Part shown: positions 12,083 through 23,278 of the stretch, piece after piece
How positions within the stretch are numbered: the first letter of the stretch is position 1
How the letters are laid out: each line of letters opens with the position of its first letter
Origin: Hydractinia symbiolongicarpus
Taxonomy: Eukaryota; Cnidaria; Hydrozoa; Anthoathecata; Hydractiniidae
Assembly (NCBI RefSeq): GCF_029227915.1
Contig: NC_079885.1
Span: forward strand, 22,261,001-22,321,000
Length of the DNA: 60,000 nt
Reading direction: 5' to 3'
Translations under genes and position numbers: made by a program
The notes under the pieces: model-generated
Databases searched by the model: none
Seen by the model: the letters and a program-made list of their open reading frames with translations, nothing else
What the model was told of the DNA's origin: nothing

Positions 12083-12730
12083 ATGAGCGCGCCGTTGAAA
12101 CTGACTTCTATCACAAATGAACATATGGTTCCAATAAATTTGCTATGTCAGCAGTTAAACACGAACGTAATACGCGGTATGAACGATAAACACGCGAAGT
12201 GTATATTAAAAGAAAAAGGAAAGAATAAATTTTTACAACCACGTCGACCAAGATCCACAGAACTAAAACAATTCTTTCGAAGTAGCTCCACAGAAAAATA
12301 CGACTCGTTTTCAAAGACAGAATGGAAAAGACTATTCGGAAGCCAACTACCTTCAGATGTGACTGTCATTCGAGACGGAGTACGCAAAGGTATACTTTGC
12401 AAGCACCTTGTTGCTGGTGATATTGTCGAACTGAAACGAAACGATATCGTGCCAGCTGACATACGAATAATTTGTGCTAATGACGTAATAGTAGACAATC
12501 GACTCATTACTGGACGATCTCGAGAATTACGAAGCCATAGATTAGCGTCTTCTTCTAACGATTGTTTGCTTTCGCCGAATATGATATTTGCGTGCACGAA
12601 AATACTACAAGGAGAATGTGTAGGTGTGGTCCTGCGTACGGGTGACGAAACTGTATTTGGTACATTGAAGAACTATGCTACAAAAGTAAAAGTTGGGAAG
12701 GATGTGTTGCGGAAGCATTCAATAGAGTAA
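12083..12730 (+). CDS. Soluble Na,K-ATPase alpha-like protein: N-terminal segment plus actuator domain only
   Basis: A single-exon, 215-residue protein. Residues 11-66 resemble the cytoplasmic N-terminal segment of P-type cation ATPases (TNEHMVPINLLCQQLNT, then G, A, L and GxN spacing, then a Pro/Arg stretch and ELKQFF). Residues about 85-195 are an actuator domain: VxVIRDG, LVAGDIVELKRNDIVPADIR (109-128), VDN, TGRS at 143-146, and VLRTGDETVFGTL (183-195). In a normal alpha subunit helices M1-M2 lie between these parts; here they are replaced by a short hydrophilic stretch, so no membrane segment remains. The P and N domains (DKTGT) are absent, and the stop is followed by 3' UTR with AATAAA at 13055. 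The dephosphorylation motif TGES is TGRS, with the catalytic Glu replaced by Arg. It cannot be a pump; a regulatory or dominant-interfering role is inference. A retroposed, truncated paralogue is a possible origin. TATA and CCAAT elements lie upstream. Confidence 0.85.
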   Translation: MSAPLKLTSITNEHMVPINLLCQQLNTNVIRGMNDKHAKCILKEKGKNKFLQPRRPRSTELKQFFRSSSTEKYDSFSKTEWKRLFGSQLPSDVTVIRDGVRKGILCKHLVAGDIVELKRNDIVPADIRIICANDVIVDNRLITGRSRELRSHRLASSSNDCLLSPNMIFACTKILQGECVGVVLRTGDETVFGTLKNYATKVKVGKDVLRKHSIE

Positions 12731-13060
12731 CCTTTTGGAACACGTCTGTCTATGTTATTTTTGTAAATTTTACCTGCGTTGGTCACATGTGCGTTTGTTT
12801 TGAAAGAAATATAGGAAGACGAATTTTGTAAGTTGAAATTTTAGAATTCTAATTGCTATATTCTAGTTGGGTACGCAGGAAAAACAATAAGTAAATATAT
12901 TTATAATGTATACGAATTTTTAACTAAATTATTGTACATATATTTGTTTTCACTATTCGTGTTTATAAAATGTATAGCTATTTTATATTAATATATATAC
13001 ATATATATATATGTATATATATTAATATATGTCAAAGGAAATTTATTAAGCGAAAATAAA
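12731..13060 (+). terminator. Probable 3' UTR with TA palindrome and poly(A) signal
   Basis: About 330 bases with no earlier AATAAA. A self-complementary TA-rich block (attaatatatatacatata... with its mirror) lies at about 12987-13031, and AATAAA at 13055-13060 in gcgaaaataaaacg. Confidence 0.5.
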
Positions 13061-15155
13061 ACGATTATTCTAAGCATATCTTTCTTCTTTTTGTTAAGTT
13101 TATCGAGCTTGTGCAGCAGTGTCGAGTCTGAGCCTTTCCAACATTACAATAATAAGGCTTTGCACATCAGCTATGTATGTTGAACAATATTTACGAAAAA
13201 CCAAAAACATAATGTCAATGATAGCACTGGCATAAGTAAGATCAAAAGATTTTAAAAAACACGTGAAAGTAGGTTTTCAACAGGTTTTAAAATCTATTCC
13301 CGACTTTTCTTTGTTAGGCCTCATTCAAACTAAAGAAAACATTACAGGTTAAACTTGATTGAATTTCGCGGCGGCGCCAATTAATCGTTTTTTGCAATGT
13401 TATGATACATGTAGCTAAGCGAAAAGAGGTCTTAACTTTGGGACGGAATTAACAGAAAATATGACATGCTTTTTTTTATCTCAATCTGCATAAAATTCTA
13501 GTGTTCTTTATTTATTTCAAACGACTACAAGGTGTATACATGTTTGTTTGTTTTTTGTAGCGACTGGAAATGTTTTTTGTCAGAAAATCTTGCTGCTATA
13601 GTGTTTTGATGCGATGTTTTGGTTCTGTAAAGTATTCAAATTTTTAGCCAAATTGCTACTTTATGCTAAGAATGTACGAAAAAGCGATGCCTGGGATATG
13701 AATGTGTGGCTATAATCTTAGGAGCGAAATTTATACAATTGGGAAACCAACGGACTAACAGCTAGTCTATGATATAACACCAGACTTTTCCGTTAAGGAG
13801 CCAAAGATTGTAGCTTGTTATAGTTGTTTTTGTTTTTGTTGTTGTTGTTACTTTTCCTACTTCTCTGATTTCATTGACTTATGTTAAAACTATAGGCACC
13901 CAATCAAAGTGCTTAACTTGGTATCCTCAAAAGTGCCCAGTCATACGTTAGCATATTTGATTCCCATTGCACATAGAAGAAGTACAATATTAATCATTGG
14001 TTTGTTGTGGATGAAAGCACGTTTTATAATGACACGATCATTTTTTTTTCTCTATTAACAATAAAACATCAATCAAATATTAGAAACAGTTTACAGTGAC
14101 AGATCCATTGTTGCTATGAACTGTTTTCGTAGGGGGTTTTAAAAACATTTCTAAAAACTATAAGACCGGCGTAAAGTAAAGTACACCTGGCCAAGTGTTT
14201 CCATAGGTTTATTGCTTTTATTTGATCAAGTCTCACTTGGCAAGATCAAAAAATCTTGGATGTATATCTTGCTGAAAGGGGAATAACACACAGAAAAATT
14301 TATCGTAACCCTCCTGTTGTCTTTGAGTCATCAAATTAACAACAAAAGACACATATTTGTTTTTTTTTAAAATGTTATTAGTTTTGACGAGTTATTGAAT
14401 TTTAAGATAAAAAGATTAGGCACATTAAAAGTGTCAATCAAATATTAAAAAAACATTTTCAGATAAAAACAATCTATACATACGGAAAATGTGAGCTATG
14501 TAGTAAAATTGTTTTAACAACAAAAACAATAGAAAAAATAGCTGAAAATTGATGTGGCTGATTGAAGCAAATATAGAAGACTAAGTTTTCCTATTCGTTT
14601 TATATTATGCAACCGTTGCTTCCTGCAACAAGCCTGCTAGTGACGTAATACCTTTGCTCAGTTTCATTCTTTTTTCTTTTTCAAAGGGATCAAGATAACG
14701 AATGAAAAAAAAACAAAATCTCGAGAATCTACGCCCACAAAGATAAAAAAAAAACACGCCAGGCGTTTTAACAATCGCTCTTAAAAGCCGTAAAAAGGGG
14801 GGGAAGTATTTTAAATCTTCCTGCCCACAGTTGTTTAATGCTGATCCGAAACAGAATTCCGAGTTCAATGTTCGGCTTACCTATATTTCAAGTTATTAGG
14901 GAAGTTTAAATCAAAACAAGGTTATCTTGAAGTACTTTACAACTATCATTAACACTTAAAAAACTTTACAGTTGTTCGCCCGTCGTGCATATTTCCCGCA
15001 TCGCTACTTCGTGCAGCTTTACCGCTTGTTTACATCAAATAATAAAATTTACTTAGGCGAGGGTTGTTATTATAATTATAGGTGTAATTATAAAGGCGTT
15101 CTCTGTTATAAAACCCTCGGATTATTCAGAAAGGTAGCGGGTATTATGATATGGA
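13061..15155. other. Noncoding AT-rich DNA
   Basis: No gene, RNA or element I can support in about 2.1 kb. Confidence 0.45.
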
Positions 15156-15768
15156 CTAACCAAAGGACCTGACGTCGAAACGCCAGGTTAAGCCACCAGT
15201 AAACAAACGTTGAACGCTAGGTCAAGCACTTAGGCGCATGTATAGCAAAATAAGTGCCAGGTGCGATGTAGCGCATTTTGGGTGTGATATATTTTTCAAG
15301 AATAACTTCCCCCCTAACAAAGGTCATTGCAAAAACAGTCAGCCGGTATATTGTTACTTTTGCAGAATGAGTTCCCGTGAAAGTTCGAAAATTACTCGTG
15401 ACACCCAGCTGAGCGCTTAGTACAGGTAAACCATGTCGCCCATCAATATAGGTGTAATACCCTTTTCCAAAAATACTTTATCGCAACTTCAGTTTTAATA
15501 AAAACACAGGGAACAGCCCATTGTTAACCCGTCCAGCTGTTCGGCTACAACAATTTTCTTAGGCAATAAATCTTATGCTAAATGCAGTTACGTACCTACC
15601 CCTTTTCTTCTGCGAATTAAAATGACTGAACGATTATTTTACCGGATGTGTGTCACATCCTAAACCTTAATATTATGCTTTAATAAGCGCTCAACGTGGC
15701 GTTTAACACCGGGTAACACAGTTATTTGTGGCCTAACCCGGCGTTTTGAGGCCGGGTTACCGGGCTAG
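15156..15768. mobile_element. Helitron-like remnants: a reverse-oriented end and a forward 3' end
   Basis: On the minus strand, a hairpin (acctgacgtcgaaacgccag) followed by a TTAG-type end at 15156-15159 marks a reverse-oriented 3' terminus. The forward unit ends with the hairpin taacccggcgttttg/aggccgggtta, then ccgggCTAG at 15765-15768. Between them are inverted and forward copies of the internal motif aagcgctcag/taacacagttatttgtgg. Helitron 3' ends are characterised by a GC-rich hairpin a few bases before CTRR, which is what is seen. Confidence 0.6.
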
Positions 15769-17854
15769 TCTCTATAATAATAGCCGTCACCTGTAATTTT
15801 GTCCACAAGGCTTACCGATATTCCTTTGATATTTCCGCGAGTTTTTAGGAACCAGGGTGTTGTTTTCTCAAAAAAGAAAATAAAAATAATTTATTAACTT
15901 TACTAAAGAAAAATAAATTAAGTTATGAAAATGAAGCCATTATTTTAATACACTATTTTTAATAATAATTACCCCCGTGATCTCAATGGCCGTTTACGTT
16001 CAGGTGCCACAGAAAACAAATTGGACAATTTACTGACAGTTTTATTGACTTTGACTGCTTGTATGTAGTACACCAATCAAAACGCCCGATTCTTTAAAAA
16101 ACCAATCCAATATTTTCGCGGGCTGGACATACCAACAAAGGACATCATGACGAAGGTCATTTTGGTTTTGGAAGTGCTCGTGGTCAGTGTTAGTTTTGTT
16201 GATCTGTATGACCTCTTTGCCTTCTAAAAACTTTTTATTTTTGTAATATTTGTTTTTTGTATCTTTTTACATGTTAAGATAAATATGTTATCACATTTTT
16301 TAGCCATGTAGAAATCTTAAACGCACCATTTTAAAGAATGTAAAAGTAGCCAAATGCAGTTTGACTGCAACACAGTTCTGAACAATTCTTATGGTAAATG
16401 CAGTTACGCAGCTACCACTTTTAATACTGTATAAATGCTTATGCTGCAAAACAAAATTCTCCCTGTGTGCCTGTGCAACACCGGTTAACAGTAGTAAGCG
16501 CTCAGCCCGATGTCGCAATTGATTTTTACTTATTCCGCAAAATAAAATAATATTGACCGATTGTTTTGATATCATGGAGTAATAAAGATTTGTAAACTTT
16601 GTTTTTATTTCAGCTTTCGTTGCGGGTAAGTTATATTTTGAAAAATATGTTTAAGTCGCAACACTATAATGGCATATGCGCTTCACTTGATTTACGGTAT
16701 ACTGCATACCCGCACTAAAGCGCTCTACCTGATCGTGTGGAACACTTTACAGCTCTTAATAAGCGCTCTAAAAGGTGTTTAACACTGGTTCACACCTTTA
16801 CTTGCGGCTAGCCCCGGCTATTGTCACGTGTCTTAGCCATGTACAAATCTTAAACGCACCATTTTTAGGATTTTTGGCTAGGAACGAGTAGGAAAGATTT
16901 TTAAGGACCATTCTACTACCAGCTAGCTAGCTAGCCTAAGTTATTACTATTTAGTTTGGTATAACAGCTTTTTATCCTAGCCAATATTATTTTTTTATGA
17001 TCAAGTTGTGTATATCTGGCTAGCTCCTCAACTACCTCTGGCTTAAAAGTGAAAGCATTCAAATGTAGTTTGGCTGCAACACAATAAAAATGGTGTTACA
17101 CCTATACTCATGGGCGACACGCTTTACCTGTACTAAGCGCTCAGTCTAGCGTTAACAATGGGATGTTTCCTGTGTATCTGTTTAACCGAAGCAGCGAAAA
17201 AAATTTTTAAAAAGGGTATTACACCTATCTGGATGTGTCACATTGTTTACCTGTACATTTTTTTGAACTTTTACTGGGAACATAATCTGAGAAATAAAAA
17301 AAGGTTAGCCAGCTGTTTTTGCTATGACGCGGTAACAACGAATTGGTACCTGTGTTTTTACTATAGTTTAAGTTTGTGTGCACTTCATTCGATTTACTAC
17401 ATACCATATAGATAAAGCGCCTAACTGAATGTGTGGCACAGTTGACGTTTCTTATTAATCACTCATCAAGACGTTCAACGCCGGGTAACACAGTTACTTA
17501 TTGCTTAACCCGGCGTCTTAACGGAGTTTATCCTGTCTTTTGTAAGTCAAAGTTTTTTTCAAAAGCGTACCAAGCCTAAACGCATGTAAGACATGGTTTA
17601 CCTGTACTAAGCGCTCAGTCCAGTGTCACGATAAATTTATTAATGTTTCGCAAAATAAAATTTGAAAAATACATTTCACCCGAAACATTATAATGTTGTC
17701 TCCATTTTACTCGATTCACGACATACTGCATACCTAAAGCGCTCCACCTGACTGTTTGCCGTGTTTTTTGAAGCGCTTCACTCGGCGCTCAACGACAGGC
17801 TGTACGGCTAGTTGTGGCTAAACCCAGCGTTTCGACGCCGGGTCTCCCGGCTAG
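15769..17854 (+). mobile_element. Non-autonomous Helitron-like element, unit 1
   Basis: The unit begins TCTCTATAATAATAGCCG directly after the CTAG of the preceding unit. It ends with the hairpin acccagcgtttcgacgccgg, then gtctcccggCTAG at 17851-17854. No Rep/helicase coding is present. Internally it carries degenerate copies of tacctgtactaagcgctcag and of cgccgggtaacacagttact with the palindrome AGCGCT, near 16490, 16760, 17130, 17470 and 17610. A segment near 16080-16190 (caatattttcgcgggc, gacgaaggtcattttggttt) has a counterpart in unit 2. Confidence 0.65.
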
Positions 17855-19168
17855 TCTCTTTAATAATAGCCGTTGGTTGTCTGTCTCTGCGCAACATGAC
17901 GTCGCGAGTAGTGAGAGACACGGAAAATCCCCGCGACCCTGAAACTTTATTTTGATCCCCGGCAGACCCCCTTTTTTACGGCTTTGTTTTGACCGCTCAC
18001 GCGTACTAGACCCATTACAAGACTCCATTGTCAGCAATGACCAATCCAAGTGCTTCGCGGCCTTAACATGCCGACGGAGGAAACATGCTATCTTTACGAA
18101 GGCCAATTTGGTTTGAAAGTGATGGTGTGAAGTTTGTAGGTCTCCTTTCCATCTTTTTTTCTTCTGAATACTTTTATCCTATAGGATTATTTAGTTTTTG
18201 TATATTTTTACATGTTAAGGTGAATATTTCACGTTTTCTAGCCATGTATAATCTTAACAAACCAATTTTAAGTTTTTGCCTAGCTATAAACGTAGATTTT
18301 GAGGCACTATCATGCTTTAGGCTATTCTTTTAAAGTTTTTACTCAATTTGCTATATTGTTATTTATTTTTATGTTGAAGTTAGGTCTACCTAGCTATCTC
18401 CTTTTAGCTACCTTTGGTTAAAAAGTAAAAGTTAACCAAATGCAGTTTGGCTCCACCACAATTCTTAACTCGTATGCTAAATACAGTTAGGCAGCTACCA
18501 ATTTTATTACTGCTATGAAATCTTATGCTTAAAATAAAGTTGCTTAGTATTTTTTTAACTGAACATGATAACGATAGGCGGTTTCCTGATTTTTTTTAAC
18601 CGAAGTTGCAATAAAGTTTTTTGAAAAATGGTGTTACGCCTTCTCTTATGTGCCACATGGTTTACCAGTACTAAGCACTTAGTCCGGTATTAACAACGGG
18701 CTGTCTCATGTGTTTCTGTTTAACCGAAGTTGCGATACTGTTTCCCTGGATTAACCGCTTAGCCCTGTGTTAGCAATGGACTGTTTCTTTTTTTCAATAG
18801 GGTATTATCCCTATACGCCTGTACAACGCCGTTTAACTGTACTAAGCGCTATGCCCCGTGTCACGATTAATTTTATAACTTTCACAAAAAAATAATTCGC
18901 CAAATAAAATAACATTGACCGATTGTTTTTGCTATGACAGGGTAACAACGGTTTAAAAACCCTATTATTATTTTAGCTATATATCGTTGCAAGAAAGTTA
19001 ATTTTTGAAAAATATGCTACAGTCACAACACTATAATGGTGTATGCGCTTTACCTGATCGTGTGGCACAGTTTATGGCTCTTATTAAGCGCTCCACAGAG
19101 TGTTTAATGCCGGACCACAACTTTACTTGTGGCTTAACCCGCGTTTCGACGCCGCGTCTCCCGGCTAG
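17855..19168 (+). mobile_element. Non-autonomous Helitron-like element, unit 2
   Basis: The unit starts TCTCTTTAATAATAGCCGTT, followed by gtctgtctctgcgcaacatg. It ends with the hairpin acccgcgtttcgacgccgcg, then tctcccggCTAG at 19165-19168; the next bases (tctct) repeat the element start. The segment at 18030-18120 (gcttcgcggcc, acgaaggccaatttggttt) matches unit 1. Internal aagcgct repeats recur near 18680, 18835 and 19085. The head-to-tail arrangement with unit 1 is typical of tandem Helitron insertion. Confidence 0.65.
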
Positions 19169-19558
19169 TCTCTGGCACACAAAATAGAGTGTAATTCAAA
19201 GCCAAACAAAAGAAACCAAAGAAATTCAAATTCAAAGAAGTATACAATTGTTTGCACGTACTTGTTCTAACATTGAGTTAAAACTTAATTTGCTTCAAAT
19301 AGTTGAATCGTGTAAACGCTGCTTTAGGACCAACGAGTATATAAAATCATCTTCAACTTAAAGCAATATTTATCTCTGAAGACTCTCTGAAGACACAGTA
19401 ATTAAAATAATGTTTTCCCGAAGGCAACAATCATCATTCTTTGCACGATTGGGTTACTGTGCCAAGAGTATATGATAATCACATCATTTTGTTCAACTTT
19501 TTATTTTTAACACTCACCTGGCACGAGCATGGACATGCTTGATTTCACAGGCGTAGAG
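19169..19558. other. Noncoding DNA upstream of the octapeptide-repeat gene
   Basis: No element seen; presumably promoter-proximal sequence of the gene starting at 19636. Confidence 0.4.
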
Positions 19559-19566
19559 CATAAATA
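19559..19566 (+). promoter_or_regulatory. TATA-like box of the octapeptide-repeat gene
   Basis: CATAAATA lies 77 bases upstream of the ATG at 19636. A start about 30 bases downstream would give a leader of roughly 45 bases. Confidence 0.5.
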
Positions 19567-19635
19567 GACGCAATTTATTGCATATTCACAACACAAGGAA
19601 AAAAAGTGACTGTTGAAATTTGTTGTGAATCAGAT

Positions 19636-21425
19636 ATGGCTGTCAACACTAAGATTATTCTTCTCATCTTCGTATGTGCGTATGTCAACAGCGCTCCGTT
19701 GACCATGAAGCAACTAGGTATCGTAGCTTTTTTTTCTACCGATATTTTGTGAGAGTCTAATGTTATGATGTGATGAAACCATATTAACCATAAACTATTT
19801 TAGAATAATCACAACAAACTTCACCCTTTATTCCGTTTTCGTGGAAGAGTTCTTACTGCGTCATTTAATTTCCAGTAATATATCGTGGTCGAAATTTTCT
19901 TTTCTTTAATATTTACTGCAACAACTTTGAGGGCTTTTCACAGTACTTTCCTTTAAAATTAGATCAAATTCTTGAGGACATTTCAGCGTCTGCAAGAAAA
20001 GACGCCCAACGCTTGCAGAGTGGAGACGCCCAACGCTTGCAGAGTGGAGACGCCCAACGCTTGCAGAGTGGAGACGCCCAACGCTTGCAGAGTGGAGACG
20101 CCCAACGCTTGCAGAGTGGAGACGCCCAACGCTTGCAGAGTGGAGACGCCCAACGCTTGCAGAGTGGAGACGCCCAACGCTTGCAGAGTGGAGACGCCCA
20201 ACGCTTGCAGAGTGGAGACGCCCAACGCTTGCAGAGTGGAGACGCCCAACGCTTGCAGAGTGGAGACGCCCAACGCTTGCAGAGTGGAGACGCCCAACGC
20301 TTGCAGAGTGGAGACGCCCAACGCTTGCAGAGTGGAGACGCCCAACGCTTGCAGAGTGGAGACGCCCAACGCTTGCAGAGTGGAGACGCCCAACGCTTGC
20401 AGAGTGGAGACGCCCAACGCTTGCAGGGTGGAGACGCCCAACGCTTGCAGGGTGGAGACGCCCAACGCTTGACGAGTGGGGACGCCCAACGCTTGACGAG
20501 TGGGGACGCCCAACGCTTGACGAGTGGGGACGCCCAACGCTTGACGAGTGGGGACGCCCAACGCTTGACGAGTGGGGACGCCCAACGCTTGACGAGTGGG
20601 GACGCCCAACGCTTGACGAGTGGGGACGCCCAACGCTTGACGAGTGGGGACGCCCAACGCTTGACGAGTGGGGACGCCCAATGCTTGACGAGTGGGGACG
20701 CCCAACGCTTGACGAGTGGGGACGCCCAACGCTTGCAGAGTGGAGACGCCCAACGCTTGCAGAGTGGAGACGCCCAACGCTTGCAGAGTGGAGACGCCCA
20801 ACGCTTGCAGAGTGGAGACGCCCAACGCTTGCAGAGTGGAGACGCCCAACGCTTGCAGAGTGGAGACGCCCAACGCTTGCAGGGTGGAGACGCCCAACGC
20901 TTGCAGGGTGGAGACGCCCAACGCTTGACGAGTGGGGACGCCCAACGCTTGACGAGTGGGGACGCCCAACGCTTGACGAGTGGGGACGCCCAACGCTTGA
21001 CGAGTGGGGACGCCCAACGCTTGACGAGTGGGGACGCCCAACGCTTGACGAGTGGGGACGCCCAACGCTTGACGAGTGGGGACGCCCAACGCTTGACGAG
21101 TGGGGACGCCCAACGCTTGACGAGTGGGGACGCCCAACGCTTGACGAGTGGGGACGCCCAACGCTTGACGAGTGGGGACGCCCAACGCTTGACGAGTGGG
21201 GACGCCCAACGCTTGACGAGTGGGGACGCCCAACGCTTGACGAGTGGGGACGCCCAACGCTTGACGAGTGGGGACGCCCAACGCTTGACGAGTGGAGACG
21301 CCCAACGCTTGACGAGTGGAGACGCCAAAAGTTCTATTTGCAACAAACTGAAAGTCTTATATAATGGAAAGCAAATTTTCTCTTCTTGTCTGCATAAATT
21401 CTGTCGCTTTACGTTGAGTTTTTAA
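19636..21425 (+). CDS. Secreted protein with about 55 tandem octapeptides (QSGDAQRL/TSGDAQRL)
   Basis: Two exons. Exon 1 (19636-19717) encodes MAVNTK, a hydrophobic core IILLIFVCAYV and NSA, a classic signal peptide likely cut after NSA, then PLTMKQL. The intron 19718-19962 runs from GTATCG to ttaaaattag. Exon 2 (19963-21425) continues in frame (phase 1) with DQILEDISASARKDAQRL and then the repeats: 17 QSGDAQRL, 2 QGGDAQRL, 11 TSGDAQRL, 6 QSG-, 2 QGG-, 17 TSG-type units. It ends in a unique tail, KSSICNKLKVLYNGKQIFSS then CLHKFCRFTLSF. Predicted length is 514 residues. All six frames of the array are open, but only this one joins a signal peptide, an intron with matching phase and an upstream TATA. 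The repeats have no amidation signal (GR/GK), so a classic amidated neuropeptide precursor is unlikely. Regular Gln could serve as a transglutaminase acceptor in mucus, glue or matrix (inference). No AATAAA follows closely, so the 3' end is uncertain. Confidence 0.65.
19986..21330 (+). repeat. 24-bp coding minisatellite, 55 units in two super-blocks
   Basis: The unit is gacgcccaacgcttg followed by a 9-base variable half. Variant A is CAGAGTGGA, A' CAGGGTGGA, B ACGAGTGGG. Counting from 20016 gives A x17, A' x2, B x11, A x6, A' x2, B x17, with the last two B units ending GGA. One B unit has aatgcttg (Arg to Cys). The repeated A-A'-B order shows that a multi-unit block was duplicated. Length is divisible by 3 throughout. 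Confidence 0.97.
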
Positions 21426-21834
21426 CGTCTTTTGACCATGCTACCTAATATCTTGATCTTGTAAGGTAATTTTTTTTTAATCACGCACAAATTATGCGTA
21501 TTCATTTAAAGGTTTATCCTATTTATTTTTACCTCAGGTTGTCACCATCTAGCTAGCTCTTTAGCTGCATGTCGAGTTTGCAAAAAGTTCGGATTGGTTT
21601 TACAAAAAAATCGACCGTTGCGATTGAATGAAAAGCACAGGCGATCAAAACTAAGTCGCTAAAAATATATTGCATTTTGTATTTCGTGCAGATATAAAAA
21701 ATTCGTGCTGCCGTGACATGACCTGTCTCTTGCGGACAGACAGACAAATACGGCTATTATTATAGAGATACTTTAATACACATTACTAACATCTGTTCAT
21801 TCTGCAATGTTATATAGTGGAGAATATGCATATA
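21426..21834 (-). mobile_element. Noncoding flank with a reverse Helitron-like 5' end
   Basis: Read on the minus strand, 21769 downwards begins TCTCTATAATAATAGCCGTA and then tttgtctgtctgtccgcaag, matching the 5' ends of the units at 15769 and 17855. No partner 3' end was identified. The rest of the interval is featureless. Confidence 0.5.
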
Positions 21835-22451
21835 CAGTTGACTCTCCGTAATTCGCATTCCCACAGAGGAAATTTTTTGTTCGAATTATAGAGAGATTCG
21901 AATAATAAAAATTCTCCGTAATTCGAACTTGCAGCTTAGCAGAGTGAAAATTTGAATTACAAGAGAGAAACTACATAATTTCAAAATCAAGAAAACATAA
22001 TTCAAGTTTCATTCAATCTTCATTTTCACAGTTTACACAAAAAAGAAACTCTATTTGAAAAACTGTTGAATATTTGATTGCTTTACATTTGAGAGACGAT
22101 CCTCTTTCGACAATACAAGTTGCATCATCAAGTGGTTTGCTGTTAGGCCTTTGTTATCAGAATGTCCATCTTCATCTTGTCTTTTGAAAAATAACGTTCG
22201 AAAGACAATTTAGAAAATTTTAGAAAAACATTCGAATTTTTTAAAACCCTGTTTACACACTAAAATTCGAATTAGGGAGAGAATCGTGCTGAAGGGACTG
22301 AAAAACTATTCGAATTATAGAAAGTTTAGAGAGAAATTCGGATTGTAGAAAGTTTTTTAGAAGAGTTTCCTAATTGACGGTGACTAAGCACTAGTTCGAA
22401 TTATAGAAATATTCGAATATTATAGAGATTCGAATTAGAGGGAGTCGACTG
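21835..22451. mobile_element. Pogo/Tigger-like MITE with TA target duplication
   Basis: The element starts CAGTTGACTCTCCGTAATTC and ends with the reverse-complement-like gaattagagggagtcgactg. TA flanks both ends (21833-21834, 22452-22453), as for Tc1/mariner-pogo insertions. Subterminal copies of ttcgaattatagagag and ctccgtaattcgaa repeat inside in both orientations. It is 617 bp with no transposase frame. Confidence 0.75.
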
Positions 22452-23274
22452 TATTACAAAGTATTAAGGCAATTAGAGGACATGTGACAGTTAGACGTAC
22501 GTGCTATAGGGATTACAATAGTATCAAGTTTTTAATGTAATGTACTTTTTCCTTAAAAGGCAAGATTTGTTTTTAAAAACAAATTGACAAAGAAAACGTT
22601 CATGTCCATAAATAATCGTAACGCAATGCTTGTAGTTAACTAGGTATGAAAAATATGAATGAATATTGTTAAGTGATTTTGGCACCCTGTTTCTAACATT
22701 TTAAGGTATTGTATATATTTTAAAAAATATATAATATAATTTTATTCCAAATTTTGCAAAGAAATCCCACGCTATTAATTCTGGGGAAGACTATTTTTAA
22801 ATAATTTTTTTTCTAAAAACGACGATTAATTCGCAAAAATTATTGCAAAATAATTTTTTTCAGACCTTGCGAAAATGAGTGTTCGCAAAAATTAAGATTT
22901 TTACAGAGACATATCACAGACAGCTTAACCGAGATCACAAGAACCGCGTCGAACTATTCCGTCCCAAAAACGCCTACAAAAAGACGTATCTAGTAAGTCA
23001 TGATTAGGTCAGAAGACGTCCATACCAGAAAAAGACTAATTATAGACGTCTTAAAGACATCTTGTGCCCGCTGGTCTTTTATCAGAGTACAATGCTCCTT
23101 TCAAAGAAATGTTTCTACATCGGGTTGTGTTTTGTGTGCCTATATGGGGACATACATTTTGATTGCATCATATATTTTTTGCCTGCCTTCTTTGAATTCA
23201 TTTCTGTTGTGTTTGAACACAGGGTAAAAAAAATAAACGCGCTTTCAATTTTGCTTTCCACACTAGGTTATTAT
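22452..23274. other. Noncoding DNA
   Basis: Contains scattered ttcgcaaaaatta-type motifs (22820-22890), similar to the dispersed cgcgaaaat repeats elsewhere. No gene is supported. Confidence 0.45.
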
Positions 23275-23278
23275 ATGC

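Noticed and set aside
12148-12597. 149-codon minus-strand frame
   Set aside because: Antisense shadow of the actuator-domain gene.
19964-21364. Long open frames on both strands of the 24-bp array (WASPLVKR, GVPTRQAL, ETPNACRV, DEWGRPTL repeats)
   Set aside because: A stop-free 24-bp unit opens all frames. Only the QSGDAQRL frame connects to a signal-peptide exon with matching phase.
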